Positions 1 through 12,700 of a stretch of DNA of 64,000 nucleotides are shown here, piece by piece (position 1 is the first letter of the stretch; the number at the start of each line of letters is the position of its first letter). A program made the position numbers and the translations under genes. Under the pieces are notes generated by a model, which searched no databases, had not been told where the DNA came from, and saw only the letters and a list, made by a program, of their open reading frames with translations. Source of the stretch: Clarkia xantiana subsp. parviflora (Eukaryota > Streptophyta > Magnoliopsida > Myrtales > Onagraceae); NCBI GenBank assembly GCA_036873135.1, contig JAPTYO010000018.1, forward strand, positions 1,984,001-2,048,000. The letters are read 5' to 3'.

Positions 1-5
1 GCAGA

Positions 6-1320
6 GTGGACTTTGAGGAGACATACTCACCGACTGTGCGATACACCACAGTCAGGGCAATCCTAGCCCTGGTCGCATGCCTTGATCTAGAGCTGCACCA
101 AATGGATGTTAAGACCGCATTCCTCCACGGAAACCTGGAGGAAGAGATCTCTATGGAGCAATCAGAGGGTTTCATTACTCCTGGTAACGAACGTAAAGTT
201 TGTAAACTCCAAGGACATATTTATGGTCTTAAACAATCGTCTCGCCAATGGTACCGCAGATTCCACGAGGAGATCGTTGGAAAGAGATCCGTGAATCTTC
301 ACGAGGATCCATGCGTGTATACGAAGACCTTTGGGTCTAAGTACGTCATCTTAACTTTATACGTGGATGACATACTCATTGGTGCGAACGATGTGAGTTT
401 CATGCATGAGTCAAAGTCCTGGTTGGCATCTGTATTTGAGATGAAAGACATGGGAGAGGCTACGTACATCTTAGGCATTAAGATTGCTAGAGATCGTGCC
501 GCCTGGAGATTGTGTCTATCTCAGGAAGTCTACTTCAACAAACTGTTGAAATGGTTTAGACTACAAGATGCCAAACACGTGGAAACGCCGGTAGTATTCG
601 GGTGCGCGTTGTCAAAGCGCGGTGGCCCGAAGAACCAGCAAGAGCGTGAACAGATGAGAAGTGCAGACTATTTAAGCATGGTCGGAAGTCTCATGTACAC
701 CATGATTTGCACTCGTCCGGACATCTGTTACGCGGTGGGCCTAGTAGCAAGATTCCAATCAGACCCTGGCTGTCAACATTTAAAAGTTGTAAAGCGGATC
801 ATGCGATATCTGAAAGGTACTGCCGAATACGTACTGTGCTATGAGTGCTGGAGTTAGAATTGACCGAATTCAGTGACGCCGACCATGGTGGCGATCCAGA
901 CGATCGTAAGTCCACCACAGGAGAACTGTTTCTCCGTGCTGATGCCGCCACTTCATAGATCAGCAAGAAGCAATCATGTGTCGCGCTGTCTACAATGGAA
1001 TCAGAATTCGTTGCTCTCTCCAAAAACGCACAGGAAGCGGTCTGGCTGAAAAGGCTTCTTACTGCGCTGCTTGGTGGCGATGTTGGGAGTAAACCTGTGT
1101 AGGTGTTCTCTGACAGTCAAATAGTCATTGCGGCAGTAAAGAATCCAAAGTACCATAGTAGGACTAAACACATTGATGTGAAATATAATTATGCTAAATC
1201 CATGTAGAAGACAATATGATCACTTTAGAATGCTCGCCCACTGATGACATGGTGGTGGACCCATTAACTAAAAAATTACGCAAAGAGACATTTGATAGCA
1301 TATTAAACTGCTTGGATTGC
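6..1320 (+). pseudogene. Ty1/copia pol fragment (reverse transcriptase + RNase H), 3' end of element A
   Basis: The first 857 nt encode a copia reverse transcriptase lacking its N-terminus (cut by the window edge): MDVKTAFLHGNLEEE, then the YGLKQSSRQWY motif, then the catalytic YVDD box near 361-372. The frame breaks just before 853; RNase H continues in another frame with SDADHGGDPDDRKSTTG and LSTMESEFVAL and contains further stops (for example near 955 and 1098). The integrase, protease and gag parts lie upstream of the window. It ends directly before the LTR at 1348. The inverted copy at 7100-7620 is the same family and supports the reading. Non-functional as it stands because of the frameshift and stops. 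Confidence 0.93.
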
Positions 1321-1347
1321 GTAGGGTTTAAAAGTGGGCGTATAAAG

Positions 1348-3824
1348 TGTGATAACATTTTGATAATTGAAAGTTATATTTTTGATAAATGAAGGAATTT
1401 CAATTCGAGTTTATGATTCATCGACGTCATAATGTTTGAATACATCGGATTTTACGGTCTATAAACTGAGTAGTAGAAGGATGCAATCCTCTGCATAAAT
1501 TATGTCGAACGTGAGTCTTGCCTTATCACACGGGCACGGTTGTCTTTTAGGATAGAGGGACCTCTGCCGAAGCAAGACTGCCTAAGAACCAGTTGGGAAA
1601 TTTGGTTACGCAAAATGATAATTTGTTTTTAGAGTAACATGACATGATCTTCGTTTTGCCATTCGTCGGTGATGAACTATGTTCGTCATTAACCACATTC
1701 TGGTCTTGATGAAAGTCTACGATAGCATCATTGACATATCCCACGCCTGACGTTGTTCGGGTATCCTATCGACGCGTGCTTCATACTATGCATGCCATGT
1801 TCGACCACGGGGTCATGCTCGGTTGTTCTAGGTAGAATCCTGTGATTCGGATGGGCACAAACTTCTTCACCTCGAGCGTGTAATTGATCCAGGGAGCCTT
1901 ATGAAGAGGCACCCGAAGTATCCTCAGGGACTCATAACTTATATCTATGGTCAGGCTCAATGTTCGGTTCTCGGCGTATGAGCGCAGTGCTTAAGAAAAA
2001 GGACAAGTTACCACATCTTTGGAAACCGGTTGGGTTTGACTAAGGGTATGAGCGATGGGGATGGTCAAGTTCACCTGTAATTCACCAACTCTTGTATTCA
2101 CTAGGTGGCCACCAACCAGATATTAGTTGAAGGTTGTAAATACTTGTACGGATGCCCTGGAGAAGTATTCCAATGTGGAAACTGGGCAATAAGAGAATTA
2201 TCAGTTGACCTAGGATACAGCCCGATACAAATTGATGTTTTTAACAGGATAATTTGAGAAAGGGAATCAACGTTCCTCGGGCGCTACAACACTCCTAACA
2301 GATGAGTAGCACGATGCCCATCGTATCCGCCGGTCGCACGGCGAACCTCGTATGAACTATACGGAAGCAGGGGCAAGATCAGAAGAGTGAAATGTTGATG
2401 CGATTTGGACAACAATACATTAACAGTCACCCTCCCATTCCGGCGAGTGAGAGCTGTTTGCATATGGTGATTGGGCGCGGTAATGGAAGCCCATTCATAT
2501 GTATATGTTACCTAAGAAATTGGGTAAATGTCACATAAGGGAAATTGGGCTTGACCCAAATCTCAATTAACATGAGAGGCCCAAAATTGGGCCTCCCTTA
2601 CACATATAGGCCGACCGAACTTAACAAGGGGAAAAGTGGACTTTTTTCAACTTTGCTCCAACTATAAATAACAGGTGTTAGGGTTTTTATTAGGGTTAAA
2701 GGTCCTTTTGGTACCACATGTTTGCAAAAATTACACTGTTCATACTACTAGTATTTTTTCGTACCGAATTGGTACCATATGTTTCCAAACCTTACTGTTT
2801 TGGTACCTCCGTTAGGGTTCTGTCAAAAACAGCCGTTAAATGGCATGTGCCATGCACGTGACCAGACCAAAACTTTCAATTTTGTTACAATTTAGTCCAT
2901 CTAATACATCCCTAACTTTTATTTTATTCAATTTAGTCCTAAAACTTCAAAATCAAACCATTTTCCCAAATTGACCTAGCCAGACTTAGCCTAGGGCTAG
3001 GTCCGACCCTGGGTCATAGTCGCCGGACCCAGGCGACCCCGACCCAGGGTCGGACCTAGCCCTAGGCTAGGTCCGGCTAGGTCAATTGGGACCTAGCCCC
3101 AATTGAGTTAAATTGGGGCTAGGTTCAATTGACCTAGCCGGACCTAGCTTAGGGCTAGGTCCGGCTAGGTCAATTTGGGGAAATGGTTTGATTTTGAAGT
3201 TTTAGGACTAAATTGAACAAAACAAAAGTTAGGGATGTATTAGATGGACTAAATTGTAACAAAATTGAAAGTTTTGGGCTGGTCACGTGCATGACACATG
3301 CCATTTAACGGCCGTTTTTGACGGAACCCTAACGGAGGTACCAAAACAGTAAGGTTTGGAAACATATGGTACCAATTCGGTACGAAAAAATACTAGTGGT
3401 ATGAACAGTGTAATTTTTGCAAACATGTGATACCAAAAGGACCTTTAACCCTTTTTATTAAGGAAATTAACAATTCCTCCTAAATGGTGATTTGAGATAA
3501 AAAAAAACCTCCTCCCTAAAAAGACTAGTTCGGCCGAACCCACCTGTGTCACCAAGGGTGTGCCAAATTGTTTCGAGCAAACACTCTGGAGATCCGTCCC
3601 TGCCAAGAATCGATCAGAGGCTTTGCTGTGGAGCTAATACCGCGTAGGGCTTCCTTAACAGGAACCTATACGGGTTCCGTCCAGTGGATCGTGAACTCCC
3701 TTAGCAAGATCCTTGGGACTACGGAAAAGGCTTAAGGTATGTGCACATCTTCCGCTGCGTAATTCTTATTACAAACACGTACCTATTTTTATGTTTCCGT
3801 AGTAATTTTCTCCGTAACCTAACA
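1348..3824 (+). mobile_element. 3' LTR of copia element A (with nested MITE)
   Basis: The LTR starts TGTGATAACATTTTGAT just after a purine-rich stretch and ends CCGTAACCTAACA. Removing the MITE at 2693-3451 and its 9-bp duplication leaves about 1709 bp, matching the inverted LTR at 5326-7049 (1724 bp). A TATAAATA lies at 2663-2670, just before the MITE. The 5' LTR is outside the window. Confidence 0.85.
2693..3451. mobile_element. MULE-type foldback MITE, copy 1 (759 bp)
   Basis: The ends are inverted: GGGTTAAAGGTCCTTTTGG at the left and its near-perfect reverse complement ending CCTTTAACCC at the right. Complementarity extends several hundred bases inward (GTTCATAC...GTATGAAC, TGGCATGTGCCATGCACGTG against its complement). 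The flanks 2684-2692 and 3452-3460 are both TTTTTATTA, a perfect 9-bp duplication as expected for Mutator-type transposition. The centre holds short palindromic CTAGCCGGACCTAG/GACCCTGGGTC blocks. No coding potential. A second copy lies at 59059-59878. Confidence 0.93.
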
Positions 3825-5325
3825 CTATAAACTAGTCGTAGGAGGGACATCCTCCAAAGTAAAATAATGTCGAATGTGGACCAAGCCTCGTCACACAGCC
3901 ACGGTCGTCTTGACGGAGAAGAGGATTCTCCATCTAGTCAAGACTGGCTAAGAACCATGGTGGAAAACCTGGTTAAGGAAAACGATCACTTGGTTTTCAG
4001 AGTAAACCGAAGTGATCTACGTTTTGCCAATCGCCGTTACGAACTACGTTCGTGATAAAACCACATTCTGGGCCAGATGACAAGTCTGCGATCGCATATG
4101 ACATTTCCCACACCTAACTAAACTCAGGTTATGCTATCGACGCGTGCTTCATACTACGCGTGCCATGTTCGACCACAGGGTTATGCTCGGTTGTGCTAGA
4201 TAGAATCCACGTGATTCGAATGGGCACAAAATTCTTCACCTAGAGCGTGTGACTGATCCCGGATGCTATATGAAGGAGCATCCAAAGTATCCTTACGGGC
4301 TCTGAACTCATACCTAAGGTCAGGCTCAATGTTCGCTTCCCGACATAAGAACGCAGTACTGAACAAAAAGGCCTAGTGACCACGTCTTTGGAAACCTGTT
4401 GAGTTTGACTAAGGGGATGAGCGATGGGGATGGTCAACTACACATGAAATTCTCCTAATATTTTAATCACTAGGTGGCCACCAGCCTGACATTAGTTGAA
4501 AGGTTGTGAATACTTGTACGGATGCCCTGAGGAAGTTTTCCTAAGTGGAAACTGGGCAGTTGGAGAATTACAGTTGACCTAGGATACAACGCGGCACTTT
4601 TAATTTTTACAGGTTGATTAGACATAGGGAATCAACGTTCCGCGGGCGCTACAACACTCCTAACAGATGAGTAGCACGATGCCCGTCGTGTCCGCCGGTC
4701 GCACGGCAAACCAAGTATGAACTATTCGAAGCTGGGATTGGATCAGAGACCAAATGATTATGTGTCGGACAACAACATATTAATAGGCACCCTCCCATTC
4801 CGGTGAGTGGGAGCTGTTAGCATTTGGAGTATGGGCCGTCGTAATTAGGAGCCCATTAATTAAGTCCATGTTCCTAAGAAATTAGGATGGGTCATATTAG
4901 GGATATTGGGCTAGGCCTAAAATCCAAATTGACATGGGAGGCCCAAATTGGGCATCCCCCAAATACATGGCCGGCGACCTAAGGTATTAAGGAGGTGGGA
5001 TTTATCCTACCTCCTCCTCTATATATAGGGACCTAGGGAGGGTTTTTACTAGTACTATTCTTCTCTCCCAAGTTGTGAGTTTAAAGTAAAACCCTCCCCC
5101 CTAAATAAGAGGTTCGGTCGAACCAAGCAACACACCAAGGAGGTGCCAAATTGCGTCGAGCAATTTACTCCGAGTAGATCCATCTCGCGGAGAATCGACA
5201 GAGGCTTTGCTATGAGGCATAATCCGCTTAAGGATTCTCTAACAGGAACCTCTACGAGGAACCGTCCGGCGGATCGAGAACTCCCCTCAAAGGTCCTGGG
5301 CTACAGGAAAAATTATAGGTATGTG
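3825..5325 (+). mobile_element. Truncated copia A-family LTR fragment
   Basis: It follows the LTR end at 3824 directly and matches the A LTR from about 100 bp inside its start (ATAAACTAGTCGTAGGAGG against ATAAACTGAGTAGTAGAAGG). It stops after GGTATGTG, about 80 bp short of the LTR end, where the inverted LTR begins. It contains a TATATATAGGG box near 5021-5031. No coding capacity. The junction suggests that the inverted element inserted into, or recombined with, this LTR. Confidence 0.8.
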
Positions 5326-7049
5326 TGTTAGATTACGGGGAGTAATCACTACGGAAACACTAAAACATGGTACATGCATGTAATCGAAATTACGCAGCGG
5401 AAGAGTTACATATACCTCAAAACTTTACCGTAGTCCTAGATCCTTTGCACGAAGAGAGTTCTCGATCCACCGGACGGAACTCGTAAATGTTCTTGTGAAA
5501 GAAGCCCTACGTGGTATTAGCTCCACAGCAAAGCCTCAGATCAATTCTTGACACGGGGACAGATCTTCGGAGAGTTGCTCGAAAGCAATTTGGCACACCC
5601 CTGGTGTTATGCTTGGTGAGACCGAACCTTGTAAGTGTGGGAGGTGGGTTTTCTATCTAAAACACTCTTGTGAGGGAATTGTGATTAACCCTAAATATTC
5701 CCTAACACCTCTTATTTAATGGAGTAAAGTGGAAAAAAGTCCACTTTACCCCTCACTAATGTTTCGGCCGGCCTATGTATTGGCGAGGCCCTATTTTGGG
5801 CCTCCCATGTCAATTGGGATTTGGGTCTAGCCCAATTACCCTAATGTGACATTTACCCAAGTTCATTAGGTAAACTATACATATTATGGGCTACCAATTA
5901 TGCGCCCATCACCATATGCTTACAGCTCCCACTAGTCGGAATGGGAGGGTGCCTGTTAATGTATTGTTGTCAAAATCCGCATCAACATTTCTCCCCTTTA
6001 ATCTGCTCCGTGCTTCCGAATAGTTCATACGAGGTTTACCGTGCGACCGGCGAATACGATGGGCATCGTGCTACTCATCTGTTAGGAGTGTTGTAGAGCC
6101 CGCGGAACGTTGATTCCCTTTTCTCCAATCAACCTGTAATAAAAAAACATTTATACATATTGTACCGCGCTGTATCCTAGGTCAACTGATAATTCTCGAT
6201 TTGCCTAGTTTCCACATAGGAACACTTCTCCAAGGCATCTGTACAAGTATTCACAACCTTCAACTAATATCCAGCTGGTGGCCACCTTAGTGAATACAAG
6301 AGTCGGTGAATTATAGGTGAACTTGACCATCTGCATCGATCATACCCATAGTCAAACCCAATCGGTTTCCAAAGACGTGGTCACTGGGCCTTTTTGTTGA
6401 GCACTACGCTCGTACGCCGGGAAGCGAGCATTGGGCCTGACCTTAGGTATGAGTTCTGAGTCCATGAGAATACTTTGGGTGCTCTTCATAAGGCTCCCGA
6501 GATCAATCACACGCTCGAGGTGAAGAAGTTTGCGCCCGCCAGAATCACGAGGATTCTTTTCCTAGCACACCGAGCTGTGACCCCGTGGTCGTACATGGCA
6601 CGCGTAGTATGAAGCACGCGTTGATAGCATACCTGATCCTTTTGGGTCAACAGGAATGGGACATGTCAATCATGCTATCACAGATTTTCATCTGGCCTAG
6701 AATGTGGATTTATGACGAACGGAGTTCATCACGGCGATCTGCAGGATGAAGATCATGTCGAGTTACTTCGACAATAGATAATCGTTCTGCGTAATCAGGT
6801 TTACCCCCACTGATTCTTAGCTAGCCTTGCATAGTAGAGGCCTCCCCCCACCTCAAGACGGTCGTACCTGCGTGACTAGGTAAGTCCCACATTTGACATA
6901 GTTTTGGCAGAGGATTGTGTCCTCCTACGACTCAGTTTATTGACCGTAAATTTGATGTAATCAAAACATTATGACGTAAATTTATCATAAACTCAGTTGC
7001 AATTCTTTCGCTTACAAATGTAACTTTCTAATATCAAAATGTTATCACA
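5326..7049 (-). mobile_element. Inverted copia A-family LTR (3' LTR of a minus-strand copy)
   Basis: On the plus strand it reads TGTTAGATTACGGGGAG at the start and GTTATCACA at the end, the reverse complement of the A LTR (TGTGATAAC...CTAACA). About 1724 bp, similar to the A LTR without its MITE. On the minus strand it is preceded by RNase H sequence at 7100-7620, so it is a 3' LTR. Its junction with the plus-strand fragment at 5325 is tail to tail. Confidence 0.88.
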
Positions 7050-7099
7050 GATACATGTCATTTCTAAACCCTATGCAATCCAAGCAGTTTTACATGCTT

Positions 7100-7620
7100 T
7101 TCGAATATCTCCCTGCGTAGTGGCTTAGTTAATGGGTCCGCAATCATATTATCAGTGGACAAGTATTCCATAGTGATTATATTGTCTTCTACCATCAGTT
7201 TAGCATAGAAATATTTTACATCAATGTGTTTGGTCCTACTACGTTACTTCGGATTCTTAACTGCCGCAATAGCTGCCTGACTGTCGAAGAACACCTTTAC
7301 AGGTTTACTTCCGACGTCACCACCAAGCAACGCAGTAAGAAGCCTTTTCAGCCAGGCTGCTTCCTGTGTATTCTTAAAGAGCAACGAATTCCGATTCCAT
7401 TGTTGACAGTGCGACACAGGTTTGCTTCTTGCTCTTCCATGAAATGGAGGCATTAGCAAGGAGAAATACTCCTCCTGTTGTGGACTTACGATCATCCGGA
7501 TCGCCACCATGGTCGGCGTCACTGTAACCGATCAATTCTAACTTCCCGCCCTCATAGGACAGAGCATTGTCGGCAGTACCTTTCGGACAGCGAATTAGGT
7601 ATAACCAACAATTCGTTTTA
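7100..7620 (-). pseudogene. Copia RNase H fragment (minus-strand A-family copy)
   Basis: The minus strand encodes ALSYEGGKLELIGYSDADHGG, KSTTGGVFLLANASISWKSK, CVALSTMESEFVAL and, after a frameshift, EAAWLKRLLTALLGGDVGSK and FFDSQAAIAAVKNPK. These are the copia RNase H blocks, collinear with 850-1200 on the plus strand. The reverse transcriptase is missing beyond about 7620, where sequence resembling half of a MULE MITE begins. Dead fragment. Confidence 0.88.
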
Positions 7621-7629
7621 CAGTCTTTT

Positions 7630-7905
7630 AAAGGGTTAAATGTACTTTTGATACCACATGTTTGACCGAATTTGGCTTTTAGTACTGGATGTTTAGTTTT
7701 GTATACTTTTGGTACCAAACGTTTGAAAAAATGTGGCTTTTGGTACATCCGTTAGTTTTGGCCGTTAAATGACATGTGCAAGTCACGTGATCGACTCTAA
7801 AATTTTAATTTGTTCAATTTAGTCCCTCAAATACATTCCTAACTTTTATTTTGTTTAACTTAGTCATAACACTTCAAAATCGGACCCAATTAAACCAATC
7901 GAATT
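7630..7905. mobile_element. Half of a MULE-type MITE related to the 2693 element
   Basis: AGGGTTAAATGTACTTTTG followed by ACCACATGTTTG, GGTACATCCGTTAG, CCGTTAAATGACATGTGCA and TTCAATTTAGTCC follow the order of motifs in the left arm of the MITEs at 2693 and 59059, with lower identity. The complementary right arm is not found; sequence passes into a shuffled repeat block near 7960. A truncated relative, not a complete element. Confidence 0.65.
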
Positions 7906-7959
7906 CAATTGACATAGCCCCATTTGGGTCAAATTTACCCAATTGGAGATAGGTCCCAT

Positions 7960-8200
7960 ATGCTTACAATGTGCACCTTATTCCGCTGCGTCCTCCTAAA
8001 TGTGCACCTTATTCCGGCGCCCATCACCATATGCTTACAATGTGCACCTTACAAGGTAGAGTCGTCTTGCGGTAGAAGAAGGTAAATCAATGCCTTACAA
8101 GGTAGAGTCGTCTTACGGGTACACAATCTCTACCATACAATGTGCACCTCACACAGGTAGAGTCGTCTTGCGGTAGAAGAAGGCATTGTATGTGGCAATA
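7960..8200. repeat. Shuffled short repeats at a rearrangement junction
   Basis: CATATGCTTACAATGTGCACC occurs near 7968 and 8029, with partial repeats near 8003 and 8137. AGGTAGAGTCGTCTTGCGGTAGAAGAAGG occurs three times with variation near 8055, 8100 and 8155. Parts match the copia LTR (GCGCCCATCACCATATGCTTAC at 5903-5925; ATGTGCAC...TTCCGCTGCG near 3739-3760). The pattern looks like filler DNA made from nearby templates. No gene. Confidence 0.6.
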
Positions 8201-8238
8201 GGCATGTGGGAGGATCCAAGTTGACTTCTTGTCGACTT

Positions 8239-8733
8239 CTACGTGGTTACGACCAAGGCATCGTGGTGCACATTGTGCTCTTTGTCCTTTAATGAGACAC
8301 CAATGACATCTTTTATGGCAGCATCCTTCATGACGGCATCCTTTATGTCGTCATACTTCATGTCAGCATACTTCATGTCTGCATCTTGGGACTTGTGCAC
8401 TGTCTTTGCAACGTATCCTGCTTGCTCATATGACTTCTCGCCTCCAGCATTAAAGTCTTCATGGATCACATGTACGTTTTCCATCTTTTCAAAATATGAT
8501 GCAATGTACATCGTACTCTGAACTTCAAGGCCATGCAGTGCGGAAGCCACATTGCTTGTTGGCATGGAGGATATGGTGTATCCTTGATTCTTTAGAGTCT
8601 TCCTGAATGCGATAAGTTCTTCAAACGCATCCATCGTGGCTGGTGTGACTGGTGGCATGTTGCTTGTGCCTCTTGCTTGCTGCTGCACTCCGTCAGGTGG
8701 CATCCCGTATGGGAACTCTTCGTTCCTTTCCAT
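8239..8733 (-). pseudogene. Gag N-terminal/leader ORF of gypsy element D (164 aa fragment)
   Basis: The minus-strand ORF begins MERNEEFPYGMPPDG about 230 nt downstream of the PBS at 8960-8969. Its C-terminal half resembles the start of the gag region of element B (VHKSQDADMKY...DKEHNVHHDALVVTT against MHKTDNTNLEYVD...DKEHVAYHNALSIT), which places it in the same gypsy family. It contains a degenerate run of short units (ADMKY, DDIKD, AVMKD, AAIKD), suggesting in-frame micro-expansion. The rest of the element is missing beyond about 8200. No enzymatic domain is visible. Confidence 0.6.
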
Positions 8734-8959
8734 CCTTTGCTCGAACTCGTGTACTAGTACCTCGTTCTAGACGTCGGGACCATGCTGCGCGGAAGGCGCA
8801 TTTGTGGTTGACATGAAGGAGGCGGTAGACTTTGCATCTGGAATGTGAGAAGGTCCTTATTGGCTTCTCGTCGGCTTCGGCTTGCTTGCACCCGCCCTCT
8901 TCGTACGTCTGCCTGTCATAGCTTGCGGTATGGAACAGATTCTTGCTCGAATCACGCTG

Positions 8960-8969
8960 ACGGCGCCAA
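8960..8969 (-). other. Primer-binding site of gypsy element D
   Basis: On the minus strand TTGGCGCCGT follows the LTR end almost directly, the same core as in elements B, C and G. The primer tRNA was not assigned. Confidence 0.7.
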
Positions 8970-8970
8970 G

Positions 8971-9606
8971 TGTTGAGATCGTTTCCACTTGGGATATCTT
9001 GAACTGCTTTTCAAGGACCTCGATCCTCGATCCATGAACTGACTTCGGCTTCTACCTCGATCCCCGAGTTAACTTTGATCTCTGTCTCAATCTTCTATAC
9101 GCCAGGTCCTGCAGAGCGGGCGGTAACCAGCATGGAGAGGGGGATGGTGCTGGTTGTGCCCTCTTCGATGCTAAAGTCAGGATTTTAGAGAGAGCAAGTT
9201 TAGAGAGAGGTCAGAGCACAAATAGCTAATTCTCCAGAGTTTCAATTTCACCCTCTAAAATGGGAGATCTAGGCCCCTATTTATAGGAAACCTGAGAACC
9301 GTGCCCGGTTTGATGTCGGTTTACAGAAAAACACTTACCGACATCGAGGTTGGCTATATGCGCACTAACTTCTCATACTTAGTAAAAACAGGGGTAAACA
9401 GGCAGTATTAGTCGGTAATCCGGACCGTGTCGACATCCGACATGGTCCGGATTGCCTTATGGCAATCCGGAGGTCCCTGGTCCGGGTGCGAAGCGCATCC
9501 GGACCGTTTTGACCTGGGGTGACTGCGGTAAGATCCGTTTGTGGTTCTAGCGTGTTTGCGAGGTCCGAAACGTAAATACGAACCCGAATTGGACAGATAT
9601 CCAACA
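8971..9606 (-). mobile_element. 5' LTR of gypsy element D
   Basis: On the minus strand it starts TGTTGGATATCTGTCCAATT and ends CTCAACA immediately before the PBS. The start resembles the B LTR (TGATGGATAAATGTCCAATT), as does the GGTTCGTATTTACG block. A TATA box (CCTATAAATAGG) lies on the minus strand near 9270-9283. About 636 bp. No matching 3' LTR is present. Confidence 0.78.
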
Positions 9607-9734
9607 CCGACTATCGGATATCCGCGAGCTCAAACAACCCGTCAATATAACTACACAACACTTCAAGGACCCGACGACTTTCGAGTCAACAACCCGCGAA
9701 GAGTCACGATCCAACAGTAACCATCTCCAACGAT

Positions 9735-12700
9735 ATGTTTGACAGAATTCTACAGAGAGCAGGAGGTACTGGAGGCATTGGAAATGCAGCCACAACCATT
9801 GCTCCTGATGAAATTTGCACTCAAAGTGCTGGTATGGTTACCTCTTCTTCTTTATTTTCTAATAAGATAGATTGCTGGATTATGGATACAGGGGCTAGTA
9901 ATCATATGACTGTAAATTTGAACTGTCTTTCAAATTTTAAAAATCTTTCTGGTACTAAGGTAAAATTTCCCAATGGTTTTTTTTTTTTTTTTCTGAAACT
10001 GCTGGCATTGGTGACTTTGATTTTTTCTAAAACAACAAAGCTGAGAAACATTTTCTATTTACCTGATTTTGCTTATAATCTTGTTTATATTTCTCAGCTT
10101 ACTAAGGATCTGAATTGTTCTTCCATTTATTTTCCAAATTTTTCTATTATGCAAGTCCTCTCAAATGGGAGGGTCTTCGCAAATGGTAGGGTCAACTCAG
10201 GTCTATATTTTTTGAATGCCAGCAAGCTTGATGATACCTCTATTGCACTGAGTTCTATTACCAATAAAAACCCAAATCTTTGGCATATGAGATTTGGGCA
10301 TGCTCATGTTCGTACTTTGCAGCAGTTAGAGTCTGTGAAGGGTTTTAAATATAAGATCTTGTTGTTAATAATTGTTTTATCTAACCCTTGGCAAAACTTA
10401 GTCGTACTCCTTTTGATATTTCTGATTCCAGAGCAGACTCTATATTTGATCTTGTACACAGTGATGTTTAAACGATATTTCTTATTAATTTTGGTGGATG
10501 ATTTTAGCCGTATTACTTGTGGTTTTCTAATGCAATTCAAACATGATGTGGTTAAAATTTTTTGTTCAGATGGTTGTTACTCAATTCAACAAGATCATTA
10601 AAAAATTTCAAACTGACAATGGTGGGGAATTTTTTAGTGATCACTTGAGTAAATTTTTCAAATCCAAAGGTATTCTCCATCAGAGTTCTTGTTCTTATAC
10701 TCATCAACCAAATGTCGTGTTGAAAGGAAACATAGACATATGTTAGCGGTTGCTAGGGCTTTGAAACTTCAAGGTTCTATTCCAATCATTTTGGGTAGAT
10801 TGTGTTCTAACTGTTTTCTATCTTATAAATCATATGCCCACTCAGACTCTTCATGGAAAAAGTCCTCTTGAAATCATGACTGGAAAACCCCCTGATATTA
10901 GTCACTTTAAAGTTTTTGGATGTCTCGCATTTGCTAAGAATATGGTTGTATCTGATAAGCTAGTTGCTAGGTCCATTCCTGCTGTTTTCATGGGTTATTC
11001 AGAATCTAAAAAGGGATATCGTTTATATAATCTGGAAACCAAATCTTTTTTCATAAGCATGCATGTTATATTTTATGAAAATATTTTTCCATTTTCTAGC
11101 AGCAATGCTCATACACCCCCTTTCTTTTGTGAAGATGACTCAAACACTTTAGAAAGTGACACTATCCCTATTATTGTTGACAATTTGGATGAAACTGCTA
11201 TTGATATTCCTCCTCCTGGAGATACTGCACTAGATGATGAGGCAGTTTCTTTAAACCCTGATGGTGGTTCTGTTGTCTCTGATAGTGACACTCTTGATGC
11301 ACATGATGATGCCTATGAACAAACATCTGATGCTGATCTTCACATTGCTCCCCAACTAGTTAGAAAGATCCACACGCATTACTAGAGCTCTAATTCATTT
11401 GAATGATTATGTTGTTTCCACTAGTGTGACTGATCATCCTTTTTCAAAATTTATTGGTTATGATAACATATCTTCAGATTATAAATGTTATCTGACCTCT
11501 TTTTTAAAATTGGTGGAGCCTAGTTCTTTTGCAGAAGCTGAAAGGGATCCTGGTTGGGTTGCAGCGATGCAAGAAGAAATAGATGCCTTGAATCTAACAG
11601 AACTTGGGATGTTGTTCCTCTTCCACGAGGTAAAAAAGAAATTGGTTGCAAATGAGTGTACAGATTGAAATATAACTCTGATGTGACTCTTAACACATAC
11701 AAGGCACGCCTTGTAGCAAAAGGATATAAGTAATGGTATTGACTACTTTTAGACTTTCTCCCCAGTAGTCAAGATGAACAATGTTCGTGTTATTTTATCT
11801 TTGGCTGCTATTGAGAACTACCCCTTTTTCAAATGGATGTTTCAAATGATTTTTTACAAGGGGACTTGGATGAGGAAGTTTTTATGTCTTTTCCTTTAGG
11901 TTTTCGTAATCAAGGGAGAATCCTAGTTCTAACATTGTTTGAAGATTACGAAATCTCTTTATGGCCTTAAACAAGCCTCTAGGGAATGGAATTTAAAGTT
12001 AACTGAGTCCCTTTCTAAAGCTGACTATTCTCAATCAATGTACGATTATTCATTGTTCACCAAAACTGATGAGGATCAAATCGTTATTACGTTGGTATAT
12101 GTGGATGACTTCTTATCACTGAGAACAATGCTAAGCTTGTTCAACAATTGAAAATGGTTTTGGAAACCAATTTTAAAATAATAGATTTGGGAGATTTGCG
12201 GTATTTTCTTGGAATAGAAGTTGTGAGGTCTGAAAAAAAGGCATTGTTCTATGTCAGCGTAAGTATGCTCTTGAATTGATTGTCGAGGTTGGTTTAGCTG
12301 GTTGTAAACCAGCCAGATCCCCTATGGAAGTCAATTTGAAATTCACTAGCAAAAAGTATGATGATGCCTTGAAAGTGAATCAGGATGATGAACTCCTAAC
12401 TGATGTTTCTTCCTATAGGAGACTGATAGGAAGATTGCTTTATTTGACTCTAACTCGTCCTGACATTACTTTTCATGTACAACATCTTAGTCAATTCCTG
12501 CAGGACCCAAAGCAGTCACATTATCAGGCAGCTTTAAGGATTGTTAGGTATATCAAAATGGAACATGGTAAATGTATCTTTTTAACGACAAATAGTTCTC
12601 ATGGTCTGGTTGCATTATGTGATTCTGATTGGGGCACTTGTGCTGAGTCTAGAAAGTCCATCACATGTTATATTGTTATGTTGGGTGATTCTTCTGTTTC

